From assembly GCF_032884065.1 (NCBI RefSeq), contig NC_088875.1, forward strand, positions 45,654,214 to 45,718,213: a DNA stretch of 64,000 bases. Reading direction: 5' to 3'. Position 1 is the first letter of the stretch; the number at the start of each line of letters is the position of its first letter. This document shows positions 52,495 to 64,000 of this stretch, piece by piece. This DNA comes from Artemia franciscana (lineage: Eukaryota > Arthropoda > Branchiopoda > Anostraca > Artemiidae). The position numbers were made by a program, and so were the translations under genes. Below the pieces are notes generated by a model that saw only the letters and a list, made by a program, of their open reading frames with translations, made no database searches and had not been told where the DNA came from.

Positions 52495-53073
52495 GGTGAA
52501 AGTCTACTTTAGCTAATTTTTGCTGTCTTGGAATGGGGTTAGTTAGGAAAAAAAAATCTAGGGATAGGTCTATAGACTAAAGCATGTCCTGGGAAAATAT
52601 TTTGAAGTACCTATCTCTATTCCTTTTTTCTGTACAGGGAAGTGACCTTAGATGATCCTTAAAAATCTTTGTTTTATGAAAAAAATCCTTATAAAACAGA
52701 TCTTCTTCTTAAATGAAGCACAAGAAACTGTTTTCAGCTTCAATGAGGTTTCAAAGATCAGAAAATATATTTCCTAAATTTAGAAAAAAAAACACTGATG
52801 TGGTTTAAAATTCTACTCCAATAAAAGGACTAAAACCTTTTTAGAACTAAAACAAGAGAAAAAGAAATTGATCTGCCTAACTGAAAATTAAGGTAAAACA
52901 TTGCTTCATCAATATTTTAACTGGTATAGACCAGTAAAGTAGGTAAATTTAAGACTTAGAAACCAGAAGAGGGTTAACATAGAAGTTTGGTACTGCCTGG
53001 ACTCACTACTGAAAGTTTTAATGACCTAACCCCTTTCCAACATAGCAAAAATTAGCTAAACAAGAATATTACC
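52495..53073. repeat. fold-back element (about 580 bp)
   Basis: The left arm from 52495 (AAGTCTACTTTAGCTAATTTT) and the right arm ending 53073 (AAAAATTAGCTAAACAAG) are inverted copies over about 150 bp. Interior matches 58835-59177, including AGATCTTCTTCTTAAATGAAG and AACTGAAAATTAAGGTAAAA. No coding capacity. Confidence 0.75.
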
Positions 53074-53084
53074 CTATATCCTTA

Positions 53085-53160
53085 CAAAAGGTTAGAGCAA
53101 TGGGCTAGGACATAATTGTCATAGTAGACCCTACAGATTCAAATTCCATATGCTTTGCTT
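53085..53160 (+). repeat. tRNA-like SINE head candidate
   Basis: TTAGAGCAATGGGCTAGGAC and ACAGATTCAAATTCC are diverged A- and B-box-like blocks at tRNA spacing. It directly follows the fold-back element. Confidence 0.35.
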
Positions 53161-53229
53161 GAATCTAATGTCATAAATCTTACTTGGTTTCACCTTTCCA
53201 AACTTTACAACAGTATATCTGTGCCACAT

Positions 53230-53640
53230 TGTCTTGCTATGTCCCCTGTTTGGAAATTATTTTTCTGCTTCAAATAATAAAAATAATAACCAAATCTATT
53301 TTAAATTTGCCAAGTATCTGCTGCATCTAACTCATTGGACCAGTAATTTTTCTGTGGTACAGAAATTTAAATTGATTGTACCTGCAAACATTATTGATGA
53401 AAGAGTGGAAGATTTCAAATCCTCAGCTAGAAAACTCAACCACCATTGGTCTTCCCTCTTCATATAGGCCTAGTAGGCCTATGTAGCCTAATTATGTTTG
53501 TGTTTGTTGATTGTAATCTCTCTTTATGTTGATTGGTTATTTTCTCTTTTTATTTTATTTTTTGTCTTACTCTGTCACTAGGGCTACAAATCCTCTTTTG
53601 CTTTGTTGACAGGTCAGAAATAAATTGAATTGAACTATAG
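53230..53640 (+). pseudogene. probable LINE C-terminal tail
   Basis: The frame 53234-53467 ends IDERVEDFKSSARKLNHHW and SSLFI, similar in style to LINE ORF2 ends (V..FK..LD.HW). The untranslated stretch finishes with an AATTGAATTGAAC short repeat near 53620, as in CR1-type tails. Family assignment is tentative. Confidence 0.4.
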
Positions 53641-54199
53641 CCTATTTGGAAATGGTGTTAAATATGGAATCAAATAATATTATTCTTTAGTCTTTTTTAC
53701 ACGCTGCATTACAATGAAAGCTTTTTCTCAATACACAGGCTTACCTGTTATAAATAGCAGAGGTTTTACTCTGTGTTAAATTTAACCACCAAAAATCTCC
53801 CGATAAAACACGTTTTCATGTTTCAAAATTAAATTTACTTGAAAGCAGATAAGACAATTGGCCGTTATCGCCGTGTGGCGAAATTAACCTAAAATTTAAC
53901 AGGAACAAGAGAGGGGTCTAATGTTAGCTAACAGTTTTAGTTGAACGGCGGAAACATTACTGTTGGAAAAATTGTTGTCTATCAGTTTTTTTGTTTGGAC
54001 GGTGGAAAAATACCTAAGGTCATTCAATAAAGGAGCACTCAAAGTTTTAAGCCAATCAGAAAAAACGATGGCCCATTTTCAGATAGATACAGCCAAGAAC
54101 GTCCCGGCCCTCTTTTCATTGTAGTGAGGGGGATTCGTAGATTTTACCGAATCGCTACCTGATTTTCATTCAATTTTACAAAAAAAAAGAAAAAAGATT
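53641..54199. other. non-coding spacer
   Basis: Nothing recognised. Confidence 0.3.
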
Positions 54200-56423
54200 G
54201 ACCTTTAAATATGCTAAAATTTTGGAAATCACACAGTATGTATAAGATAATACTTGAAGAGAAATTCACTGATTTTTCATTTCTTTCTACTTTTGAAATG
54301 TCTGAGAGAAGTCACACTGGTCCAAGAAATCATTTTCACTATTTTCTTCATCATAGATCTAAGAACAGTTTCCACGAGCTTGAGATTGCTCAAAAATTCG
54401 TTTTCCTTTAGCCCATGTCACATGGGTAGTCTTTGCCATCTTGAATACTTTCCATACTGACGGAAGAGAATTTTTCATTTCTTTTGCAATAGTAAAAGTA
54501 TCTTCGAATGCTCTGTCAATGAGCCGTTCTCTAAAATCGTATTTGACTAGACGTAGTTAAGATTCGAATTCCTCTCTTGTTCGGTTCAGAATGGGGAATG
54601 CTTTCACGAAATTATTACACTCAAAACAAAAGGAATTTTTTTGTTTTGGTGTCTCTGACAGTCTCTCTCATTTCTTAGACAAATACTGCCATGACTATTT
54701 GTATTTCCTGAGTGTAAAATTCCTTGAATGTCAAGGGGCGAGCAGCTGAATAAGGTGTCGTATCTCCAAGTTTTGCTGGAATAAAGTGTAGCCTGCAGTA
54801 GCGGTTGGCGTCTATTTCTGTGTTGTAATCGTCCAGATGATTAGATTCCGTGTTCGGATCTAAAACGGTGCTCCTGGTGAAAATAATCGCTGCTACAAAT
54901 TGTCTTTTGATGACTGTATCAGTGGGGCCTGCAAATGATTTGAAGCTTGCATCCATCAATTGATTAAAAGCCAGAATGTCAAAGTACTCAGCTTGGAGAC
55001 AAACAATGAGATTTTTGGATTTTTTCAAGCAAAAGTCTCAAGAAGCTCAGTGGGTAGATGGAATCAAAAACAACCCTTAGACTCTGGGCTTTGCTTCTCG
55101 TGTCAGTGAATTGATTATCACTTTTCATTGTCAAAAGAAGCTCTGTCAGTCCTGGCAAGTTGCTCCACACTGCAAGTAAAGGCTCATGTCTGGCACAACA
55201 TCTTAACTCTGACAAAGTTTTTACTTGAAACTTACCTTTGGCCTTTTCCATATCCTCTGTGTAATAGGTAAGGCGCTTATTGCCTCCAGTGAAGAATAAA
55301 GAACTTGAAGAGTGTCAAACATGTTCTTGACAAGGCTTGAATCTTCACAAACATGCTCTACAATTTTGTTTTTGCGGTGTGCCAGATAACAAAGGTATGA
55401 AATTCTCCTTTTGGAAATACTTGTCATATGACCTTAGACTCCTTCAAAACGTTCTGACATACTGCTGGCGAAGTCTTACGACTAAGAAACCATCTTCTCC
55501 TTATTGAAGCAAGCATTTTGAATGTACCGTGCTGTGTTGTAATATATCCGGGCCTTTCTTTGATTTCGATTACACTACATAATGCGCTTTCTAGCTAATC
55601 GATCTCCATCGGTATATTGCACACTAACAACTGAGCACTCTTCATGGCTTACATCTGTTGTCTTATCAGCAAAGATCCCAAATAATAGTGACTTATTAAG
55701 AGCTTGTTGTATTTACATTCCACTTCATCTCCAAGGACAGAGATGAACTCATTTATGGGACCTTCTACTCAAGTAGGTGACTTTTAGAAGACGTCTATGA
55801 CGGTTTATGTTTATCAAGCTCTGATATCGGGACAATGTCGACCTAAGTTGATTAAAGCTCTAACAAAATTCAATTGCACGAAGTAGTTCTGTTGGTGATC
55901 TTTTGATTGTTATATGTTTCAATGCAACAAACAAAGATAGCATGTTTTGTGATATTACAGTTGCATGTACGGCCAATCCTTGAAACAGTTTTTTGAAGAG
56001 AGGCTTCTCGACTATGCTTAAAGGTAAGGTAGACTCAGCTAAATAAACTCTGTTTTCAAACACCGGATTTGAAGTATGTTTTGAGCCGGTTTGACAAAAT
56101 CTTTCTTAGGTTCTCCGTGTTTAGCACAACCAAACTTTAAAGCGTGTTCGTCTTACAAGTTCTAAGCCTGTTGGACACGGGTTCTTCAAAATTGTAACTT
56201 GCCAGAATATCATGGTTAAACACGGGCTCTGAGAAGACCCAAACATGGGTTGAACAAGGCTGGATGTGAGTGGTATAGAAACGGAGCTATAATTCACTAC
56301 CAAATCATCAACTTGGCTTTTACTCAGTTTCACCACTCTGTTTTCAAAAAATAATCCACTTGAGCTTTTTGTTCTTTCATAATTTGACAGTTTTTCATAG
56401 CTGCTTTGCGTGGAAGAGAACAC
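54200..56423 (-). pseudogene. hAT-like (DUF4371/ZMYM-type) transposase fossil
   Basis: In minus-strand order: MFSSTQSSYEKLSNYE... (56423), SLLFGIFADKTTDVSHEECS (about 55690, the catalytic 'ADETTDVS' block of DUF4371 transposases), QYTDGD and SALCSVIEIKERPG, ISYLCYLAHRKNKIVEHVCE with NMFDTLQVLYSSLEA (about 55420-55270, the 'HC.AH.LNLV' block) and KTLSELRCCARHEPLLAVWS (55215, the 'LSETRW..R' block). Frames change several times. The more distal minus-strand text at 54200-54660 (FEDTFTIAKEMKNSLPSVWK) may belong to it. Not functional. Confidence 0.65.
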
Positions 56424-58249
56424 AAATCTTGCAGTGCCTCCTACTGCATGCTATCTCCGTTTTCTTCATCCTCCACTAGGAGTCTACTTCCTTCAGAAGA
56501 CTGTTTTCTCTTTCTTGTATTTTACAAAATGTATTTGAGTTTGGGCACGCTAAAAAGAAAAAAAGAATTAAGACATTTGGAGATAGCATGGATTTATGCC
56601 AGGATTTGAAGAATATAAAGATTGGGAGGGATCGTTTTGTATGTTGAGAGGGATCGTTTCGATTATTGTTTTATGCAGTTTTAGTAAATAGTTTAGTACA
56701 TTTGTGATATTATCAAAATCAATACATTTAGAAGAATCTTTAGGTTGGCGTGGCTTCTCAATCCATTGTAAGTTGAAGAGCTTTGTTATAGTGATACCAA
56801 TCCAAAAAATGCAGAGAAAGTTTTATTTTTAATTTTACTAATGAAGAAACAAGAAAGGGTGTTTTTTCACAATCCAGGAGTATTTTTTTCTCTTTTATTT
56901 TTAATGAAAATTCAAAAATAGGTGTTTTGAAAATCTGGAGGGTCATTTACGCCCCTCACGAGTTTAATCTCAGGCTAATTGGTGACTGTCTTTAAGACAG
57001 TGTTTTAGGAAAACAGGCATGTCTATTTTGGGAGAATGTAAGTCACAGGTCTTATAGCAGTAGAGCAATTTTAATGCTGCCATTTCCACCCCTAGGTGTA
57101 ACTTTCTACCATTTTACGTGTCTAAATTTTTCTGAAGCCTCTTGCTGTTAATTTCTTTAAGTGACAGCGGAAACCAAAATTTTCATTAAGAGTACCTTTC
57201 GACTCTGAACTATTGTAGTTGACTTGATTAGAGTGAGGGCAACTATAGTTCTGACAAGGTGCAAACGCCCACGTTTATTTAGAAGTCAATAAGGAAACTT
57301 TCAGATGGTCAAGCAAAATTTTCAGAGAAACTAAAATTGATTCATTTTTAAATACCCTAAGACTACCTTCATTGAAAATTCTAAAACTATTGGCCAAAAC
57401 AACGAAAGATTGCATTTTGTTTTATTGAACGCAGCAAAATCTGACTGTTTAGCCTCAAGCACAGCTTAGATATACAATACAGTTCTGAAAACTCCTATCT
57501 TGCCCATGAGAAGCTTTTGGTACAGATATCTGAACTTGGCGCGCGCTTAGATCGTACTACAGCACCATAGACGGGAACCCAATATTGGTATGAAGCAGCG
57601 AATTGCTCCGACTTTTATATTCAGACTGCCAGTTTCCTGTTTTCAGCCGCTAGGATCGCTACCGGGCACTGGGTCCCAAAAATAAATCGAGTTTTCATGT
57701 ATTATATCTCTAAGCTGTGCTCTCAAGGAAGAAGCAAAATAAATTGAATATTGATTCATCCTTTGAAATCAATTAAAAACTAGTTTTTGGATTTAGTTGA
57801 TAATGCCTCAAAAATTGGTAAGGACTATTTAAGATTTTTTAGTAATGCTGGAGGACTGTAGCCTAGGGAAATGTCTTAATAAACTTTTTATCTAACAAAA
57901 ATAACTATTGTCTAAATTCAAACCAGAGCAAGTGGTCCCAACCACAAATCCACCACTACATAAGGGGGGAGTCAAGTGCCCTCTGCCCCTTGGATCTGCC
58001 AGTTTGCCCTGGATATTAAATATAACTTAAAATGCTTTTGATGTTATGCCGTTTGATTTGTTTTGTCTGAAATACCCTAATATTGTGCATAAAAGTTAAA
58101 TTGATGCTGATCTTGAGCTGAAAGTTGAGATTTTCATCTTAAATTCTCAGTTTTTTTTGTCAAATTCTAGTTCTGTTTTTCCCCTCCTCCAACATGATGT
58201 ATTGTTTGACATTGAATGAATTTTGATAACTGATGAAATAATTCTAAAG
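56424..58249. other. intergenic stretch, no gene recognised
   Basis: Small frames at 56406-56946 lack family features. Unremarkable sequence. Confidence 0.3.
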
Positions 58250-58687
58250 GAACCTGTGTCCCTTAAAATTAACAAATCTGCTTGCCCTGCCTGCATTTGT
58301 CCTCATATCCTGCATGAATGTTCAACAGTCTTGTCTTAACCACTTTCCTTGCTATTCAACTTATCATTGAATCTTTCTAGACTTCCACTGAATTGGGAAA
58401 CTGCCCATATCATTCCAGCATTTAAGAAAGGTAGAAAGGACCTTGCCCAAAATTATTGGCCTATAATCAGGATATCAGCTGTTATTAAGGCTCTTGAAAG
58501 AATAGTCAATTCTGCAGTGATGTGGTATCTTGAAGCAAATAATCTCTTGCACAGCTTGTAGCATAGATTTTGCTCAGGAAGATCTGTTGTTTTCAATCTT
58601 CATAAAGTTGTATGACCAAATTACTTAGTTACTTGATACTGAGGTGCCTGCTGACATGATTCTTCTTGACTTTCTAAAGTTTTTGAT

Positions 58688-59324
58688 GGTAAAATTCTAG
58701 GTTTAGTGACTTTTGACTATCTTGGAAAGGGGTTAGTTTAGGAAAATGAAACTTTCAGGGATGGTTCTAAAGGCTAAAGTATGTCCCAGAAATGTATTTT
58801 GGAGTATCTACCTTCACTCCCTCTCCCTCTAGAGGGTCCTGACCTTTGATGACCTTTAAAATTATGTGTGTTATAAAAGTAAAACCTTGCAAAATAGATC
58901 TTCTGCTTGAATGAAGTAGCCTCAAACAAAATTGTTTTCAGCTTCACAACTTTGCTCAATCCCAATTTATAAGGTTTTAAAGATATGTAAATACATTTCC
59001 TAAATTTTGAAAAAAAAACAACATTGATATGGCTCAGAATTCAACTGAAATAACAGGAATTGCATTTTGAGAACTAAAGGTAGAGAAAAAGCAACTGATA
59101 ACAGAAAATTAAGGTAAAATATTGTTTTGTCAAAATTTCAATAGGTATAGACCTGTCATGTAGGCAAATTTCAGGGCCCTCTAGAGGGAGAAGGAGTGGA
59201 GGTGGGTACTTTAAAATACCTTCTTGGGATATACTTTAGCCTGTAGACCCATCCCTGAAAGTTTTATTTTCCTAACATAAACCTTTTCCAAGATAGCCAA
59301 AAGTCACTAAACTAGAATTTTACA
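58688..59324. repeat. fold-back element (about 640 bp) inserted in the LINE
   Basis: The left arm 58688-58834 (GTAAAATTCTAGGTTTAGTG ... CCCTCTAGAGGG) and the right arm 59178-59324 (CCCTCTAGAGGG ... AACTAGAATTTTAC) are reverse complements with about 90% identity. It is the best-preserved copy of the family. The interior has GCTTCACAACTTTGCTCAA and a run of A near 59010. No ORF. Confidence 0.88.
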
Positions 59325-59399
59325 ATTGTTGACAAAGATTATCACAAGCAACTTGGTATCATGGTGTGTGCTGTCAAGCTTAAAGAGAAATCCCTAATC

Positions 59400-59490
59400 T
59401 TGTCAACCAAACTTGCCACAACAGGGATTGAACCATGGGCCTCATATTGCCAAGCAGAGCATCAATCCACTATGCTATAGAAACATGCAG
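59400..59490 (-). repeat. tRNA-derived SINE (tRNA-Ala-like head)
   Basis: On the minus strand TAGCATAGTGG (A box, 59467-59477) and GGTTCAATCC (B box, 59425-59434) sit at the spacing of a tRNA gene, with TATGAGGCCC between them as in tRNA-Ala. The D-stem GCAT/ATGC pairs, but the anticodon and acceptor stems are poor, so it is a SINE head or tRNA pseudogene rather than a working tRNA. Confidence 0.6.
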
Positions 59491-60540
59491 TCAAGCTTGA
59501 AGAAAATTCACTACTCTGGATCCTTGATTTTCTTCTCCAGCAATCTCAGCATAATCAGCTATTTGATGGCTCTAGTTACCAAATGCCTCTTCTTCTAAAC
59601 AAATTTTGAGCAGAGTTCTTCTTGGAAGTGAAATGGGTCCAAAACTATTTAATATCTTTATTAATGTTGCTCCTTCTACTTTCAGCAGTAAATTAACACT
59701 ATGCTGACAACTCAAAGCTTCTCAGACCAGCCTTGTCAAGTTATTATCATGTCCTTCTACAAAATAATCTTTGACTGCTTGATCAATAGACTGAGTCTTT
59801 TCTTCTTGAATTCAATGTTCTGAATTGCCATGCCATTCACTTCAGCAAAAAGAATCCCTGTTGCTCTTTATTTTCTTTCAGGCCACCCAATCTCCTTTGT
59901 TAAGGTTGTGCAAGATCTTGGAGTCACCATTGACAACAAATTAAAATTCAGCAGGCTACCCATGGCAAGAAGTCTGTTGTTAGTGCTAGTAATGTTTAGG
60001 GTGCAGACTCTTAATAAAGTTCTTAAGGGTTGAAATGGTCTAAAACTTTGACCTAATATATGATTCAGGACTATTACATTAGTACTAGTTTAGCCCTAGC
60101 TTGAAGTTTGAAAGTCTTTGGCCTCCCTGTATTTAAAAAAAAGGTGGAAAAGTTTGGAAGACATGCCATCAAAATGATATCTGGCATATGGGAATTTTGT
60201 TACCCTGCAAGACTAGCTGTGTTTAAACTCCCAATGCTTGTATACAGCATAATTAGAGATGATGCCATTCTTACCACAAGCTAATGAAGGCCAACACACT
60301 CCCAGTATTATTTTCTATTGCTGGTCCTAATTCAAGAACCAGAGATCATCAGCTGAAACTTGTCAAGGAGTCACCCTAACCAGAGCCTACACTCAATTTG
60401 TTTCCTCAAAAATTGTCAATGATTGGTATAAATTCTCTGAAGACACAGCTATTGCTGAATCTGTCAACATTCTTAGACAAAGGCTGGATGCCAAGTGGTC
60501 TGCAATTGATTGTCAACTTGACTGGTAAGCTATTGATCAT

Positions 60541-60906
60541 CCAACTGCACCTGATCACTAAACAACAATGAAAACAACTTTGTTCATCAATGCTGGAGCT
60601 TCACAAGGAGAAATCATTATGTTGCTCTAAGCTGTAATTTAAAGTAATTCAAAGTAAAAACAACAAAATTCTTACACCATAATATCCAGGGTGTTTCAGG
60701 GACTAAGATCAGATTTTATTGTATCTTTCCATTATCATATACTTTTTAAGATCCTTTTGGTATTAGCCTACAATTGGGACTATTGAAAAGGAAATGTATT
60801 AAGAAAACAGTTCTTACTTCATAAAATAGACCTACAGAGAACTTGTAGTAAACACATTTTGAAGGTAATTTCACTATACTTTACAACTCACCCCCCCCCT
60901 AATGAG

Positions 60907-60991
<85 letters not shown>

Positions 60992-61785
60992 GATTGTATA
61001 TGTCATTACTTTTGCTATACATCAGTCTTGTTTTAACCTTTGACCCATAAACTAAATCAATGCTAAAAAATCAAGAAACAGGAAAATACATGGGAAATGC
61101 ATAATTTGTGCTATATATTTGGAAATTAGGGGATCTGGGGGTAAAGCTTAGTAGAAGCACCTTCAAAATGTGTTAACTATCATTTTTCTGAAAATTATGG
61201 AATAAGAATTGCTTTCTTAATATGTTTCCTTATCAATAACCCCAATTGTAGTCAAATACCGTCTTGTCATGCAACATTTTGGTAAATTATGCACTCAATT
61301 GCTCACAGAGATAAATTGCTAACTGAGAATATAGCCAGTTTGATGTAGGAGCTAGAAGGTATGAATATGTTGATTTAATGAAAAATTAATGATGCCTAAC
61401 CCATATATAGGACCGTCAGAAGGGGAGGGAGTATGCTTGCAAGTGAATTGACTATTATATTTGGAATGAGTACACAAATATAATTATGTAGTATGTTCAC
61501 CTTGTCAATATGTTAGTTATTGAACCTTGTAGCCTGTATGTTAACCATATATTTTGTCATTGTTGTTCACATGTTTTCATGCATTGGTACCTCCTGTGTA
61601 GACTTGGAGATATCCAGTTTAGCCTGAGTGATTGATTGATGTTTTAGGATTTGGATTTGTTTTAGTGTTTTATTTTAGGCTGATATAGACTAGGTCCTAA
61701 TACTATATATGGGATCATTAGGGAGGGGAGAAGGAGTATTGTAAATTGTTCAAAAAGTGGTTGTGATATTTAGAAGAGTATAAGG
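60541..61785. other. spacer with (TA)n microsatellite
   Basis: A (TA)n run of about 78 bp spans 60910-60987, after a C-run at 60891-60899. No gene in the remainder. Confidence 0.5.
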
Positions 61786-62005
61786 TAAGGAATATGGTAA
61801 AATTCTAGTTTAGGGGCCACTTGCTATCTTGGAAAGTGGTTGAGTGAGGTGAATAAAACCTACAGGGCCAAAAATCTACCATTTTGGTACTAAATTTTGA
61901 CAAAAATGTTTTTGCCTTGATTATGAGTTTTGATTTCTTTTTCTTTTGCTTTAGTTTTAGAAATTGCATTTCCTGTTAATTCAGTAAAATGTTAAGCCAT
62001 TACCT
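61786..62005 (-). repeat. fold-back repeat, inverted right half
   Basis: ATGGTAAAATTCTAGTTTAG to GCATTTCCTGTTAATTCAG is the reverse complement of the right half of the 58688-59324 element. Confidence 0.7.
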
Positions 62006-62109
62006 TAAACCATAGCTTGGAGCAAGTTAAGGATTTGAATCCTTGTTATGCTATGTGAACACATCTGTATGGATGATTTTCTTGTCAAGCTGCTATTACT
62101 TTCTGGTTG

Positions 62110-62960
62110 AGGATTCAGCTACCTCCCAGTTGAACAGGAACTCTTCATGTAGCCAATCTTTGTCAATTTTGCACTGAAATGTGTGAGTTGACTCAGCAGA
62201 TACTGTGTCTCTTGAAAGCTGGTTCTAAACTTTGGCAACTCTCTGACTGAAGAAGTTGCTTCTTTCTCTGAAAGAACAATGTTGCTTTGAAAATTTCTTT
62301 GAATTTTCTCTAGTCATTTGATACAAAGGATAAGCAAAAAGAGTAGGAAATGTTCTTTTAGTTACAAAGTTTGGACAAGAATCAGATCTCCTCATGTAAG
62401 TTCTCAGAGTTTATGATGTTGCAGATATTTGTCATGAGGCATTTGCTGTAGTCCACTGACCATCTTAGTTACTCTGCACTGTTTTTTTTTAAGGACCTCC
62501 TCATCTCTTTAAAAAATAGGATGTCAAAGACATTCCTGCCTTCAGTTGTGGTCAGTCGAGTACTGTACACAATTTCATGAACACTCCAAGATGCTGGCTT
62601 GAGATTTTCTTTTTGATAATGGTGAGGGATTGGAAGGCAGATGATGGCATGTTCTTGGCATAGGTGCTGGAATTTAATCTGGTATAAACAATTACTCCAA
62701 GATTGTTTTCTTCAGAGATTACTGAAACAAGACTTCCTTGGAGAAAATACTGCTGGTGTTGGTTACATTTACCAAAAGTGAGCACATGCCATTTACCAAT
62801 ATTCAAGGCAAGGAGCCATGTATCAGCCCAATTTCCAAGATTATCAAGATAAATCTAGATAGATTGTATATCATAAGCTATGGTGCTTTACTTTACCGCC
62901 TACTTTAAGACCATCTACATAAAGGGTTTCTCCTATATCAAGGGTTTTTCCCCCTAAATT
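62110..62960 (-). pseudogene. CR1-like LINE, RT C-terminal fragment
   Basis: The minus strand reads GETLYVDGLKVGGKVKHHSL (near 62920, remains of the ADD box region), LNIGKWHVLTFGKCN, VISEENNLGVIVYTRLNSST, then YMRRSDSCPNFV and FFSQRVAKVWNQLSRDTV. These are the thumb and tail blocks of CR1/L2 ORF2 (N..KC.VM.FG; E.DLGVI; FS.RV...WN.LP..V). Frames are broken. The text at 62945-63010 is an inverted scrap of the fold-back interior. Confidence 0.75.
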
Positions 62961-63014
62961 TAAGAAATAGATTTATAGATTTTAAAAACCTTATAAATTG
63001 GGATTGAGCAAAGG

Positions 63015-63310
63015 TATGGGGCTGGGGAGGCAGGATGAAATGGCTTGGGCATGTTCTGCAGACAAAGGGTGACAGATTGCCAAAGATTGTCCTATTTGGC
63101 TAACCGTCTAGAGCTAAACAGAAAGCAGGATGTTTGGGGTTGGGGTGGGAGGATGTTATAGAGAAAGACTTAAGGGAAATGGGAACTATCTGGGAAGGTG
63201 TAAAGAGGGAGGTTTTAAATAGATTGGGATGAAGAAGGAGCATACACAGCTTTGTTGGCTGCCATCAGGCAGCTTGGTGCTGTGGTGAGTTGTCAGTAGT
63301 AGTAGTATGA
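63015..63310 (+). pseudogene. LINE (endonuclease-RT family) 3' tail with AGT-repeat end
   Basis: The plus strand reads DRLPKIVLFG, AKQKAGCLGLGWEDVIEKDL, REMGTIWEGVKREVLNRLG with single stops, then a GTAGTAGTAGTA tail at 63297-63308. It matches the tail at 24950-25335 and shows how this LINE family ends. Confidence 0.8.
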
Positions 63311-63389
63311 GGCTCAAGACACTTTAATTGTGCCTCATTTGAGCTGTAGATCTATTTTGTGAGGTTTTATTATTATATAGCAAAGATTG

Positions 63390-63562
63390 TTAAAGGTCAT
63401 CAAACATCAGTCCCTCTAGAGAGAAAAGAAACAGAGGTTGGTGCTTCAAAATATGTTCTCAGAAGACCATTTAGGCTCTGAATGCATTTCTGAGAGTTTT
63501 ATTCACCTAACTCATTTCCTTCTCAAGATAGTAAAAAGCCCCTAAACTGGAATTTTACTTTT
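63390..63562. repeat. fold-back repeat, solo arm
   Basis: AAAGGTCATCAAACATCAG through CCCTCTAGAGAG to AAACTGGAATTTTAC matches one arm of the 58688-59324 element. Confidence 0.6.
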
Positions 63563-64000
63563 CTTTAGCAAGGAGGATGGCCATATTCCAAAAGTACTGT
63601 CATGTAGTGGTACTTTGTAGCAATAACTTCAAAAAACCTCTATGGTCTCAACCTTACATAGTATTTTCTCCAAACACAACTCTGAGGCTTTTATTTCTTA
63701 TTTCTTATCACACATTTTGCATGATGTCTGAGAAGTTTCAAAATATCCTGGGCATCAAGTATTCTTTTATCTGATCTACCTGTTCTGTTTCTTCAAATTT
63801 CAAAATCTGGATTATTAAATTATTTTTATTTATTTGATTTAATTGATCCTGCTTATTACAATACACCAATTAGAGAAAACCAATGTCTGGCCCATTTTAG
63901 GTTTTCACAAATTAATAGTACCTGCTTTTTTTCAGAATGTTTTTTTTTCTCCTATAGGTTTGTATGGCCCAAAACACATGCCCAATAAGTTGCTATTCAA
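63563..64000. other. window end, no gene recognised
   Basis: AT-rich. The 63577-63774 frame has no family features. Confidence 0.3.

Larger units (their letters stand above)
58250..60540 (+). pseudogene. CR1/jockey-like LINE ORF2, split by nested insertions
   Basis: 58250-58680 reads LNLSRLPLNWETAHIIPAFK, KGRKDLAQNYWPIIRISAVI and ALERIVNSAVMWYLEANNLL (RT motifs 0-2), then FCSGRSV. 58688-59324 is an inserted fold-back element and about 59330-59490 a tRNA-derived SINE. The LINE resumes at 59600 with LLGSEMGPKLFNIFIN (motif B), VVQDLGVTIDNKLKF at 59902 (thumb), KFGRHAIKMISGIW at 60147, and SRTRDHQLKLVKES at 60334 (tail). Many stops; dead. Confidence 0.82.

Noticed and set aside
59400-59490. Functional tRNA gene
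   Set aside because: A and B boxes are good, but anticodon and acceptor stems do not pair; a tRNA-derived SINE head is more likely.

Overview
The window is from a eukaryotic nuclear genome that is AT-rich, intron-rich and full of decayed transposons. The gene families, the abundance of jockey/CR1-type LINEs, mariner, hAT and Helitrons, and the long microsatellites point to an arthropod. A crustacean such as a branchiopod is plausible, but the sequence alone does not prove it. There are no bacterial-style operons, CRISPR arrays or confident RNA genes.

Two host genes can be supported, both on the minus strand. (1) The left edge (1-240) holds the first coding exon of PSMD6/Rpn7, a 26S proteasome lid subunit; the gene runs off the window. 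(2) An ARMC7-like armadillo-repeat gene can be assembled from four short exons: 40068-40173, 27874-28041, 20072-20209 and 14125-14330. All intron phases agree and the product is 205 residues. It is spread over 26 kb, and its introns (about 12.0, 7.7 and 5.7 kb) are mostly mobile DNA.

Layout. 241-14124 is intergenic: a fold-back element (2331-3127), copies of a hairpin-bearing repeat family (4200-5335, 11985-13770), a jockey-like LINE tail (6227-6660), and a 3.2-kb non-autonomous Helitron (8381-11615) filled with minisatellite and T-rich arrays. 14125-40173 is ARMC7. Intron 3 holds degenerate tandem repeats, a third hairpin-family copy and a LINE tail. Intron 2 holds a Helitron with exact borders (21341-24526), a LINE tail and a fourth hairpin-family copy. 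Intron 1 holds a LINE tail, an unidentified decayed ORF, and a head-to-tail array of four Helitron copies (32555-39668), including one 4.95-kb copy that is nearly complete but mutated. 40261-64000 has no host exon I can recognise. It holds a 126-bp minisatellite, LINE fragments, a roughly 290-bp satellite, a 384-bp tandem duplication, a mariner fossil, a LINE fragment with an intact RNase H (52448-50982), a hAT/DUF4371 fossil, a CR1-like LINE interrupted by a fold-back element and a tRNA-derived SINE, and further LINE pieces.

The Helitrons encode, in order, 23-residue STPR-type repeats, a Cys-rich motif, a HUH Rep nuclease with two tyrosines, and a Pif1-like helicase. STPR unit number differs between copies (six, three, one). 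The one-unit copy has a short intact reading frame with an acidic tail absent from the others.
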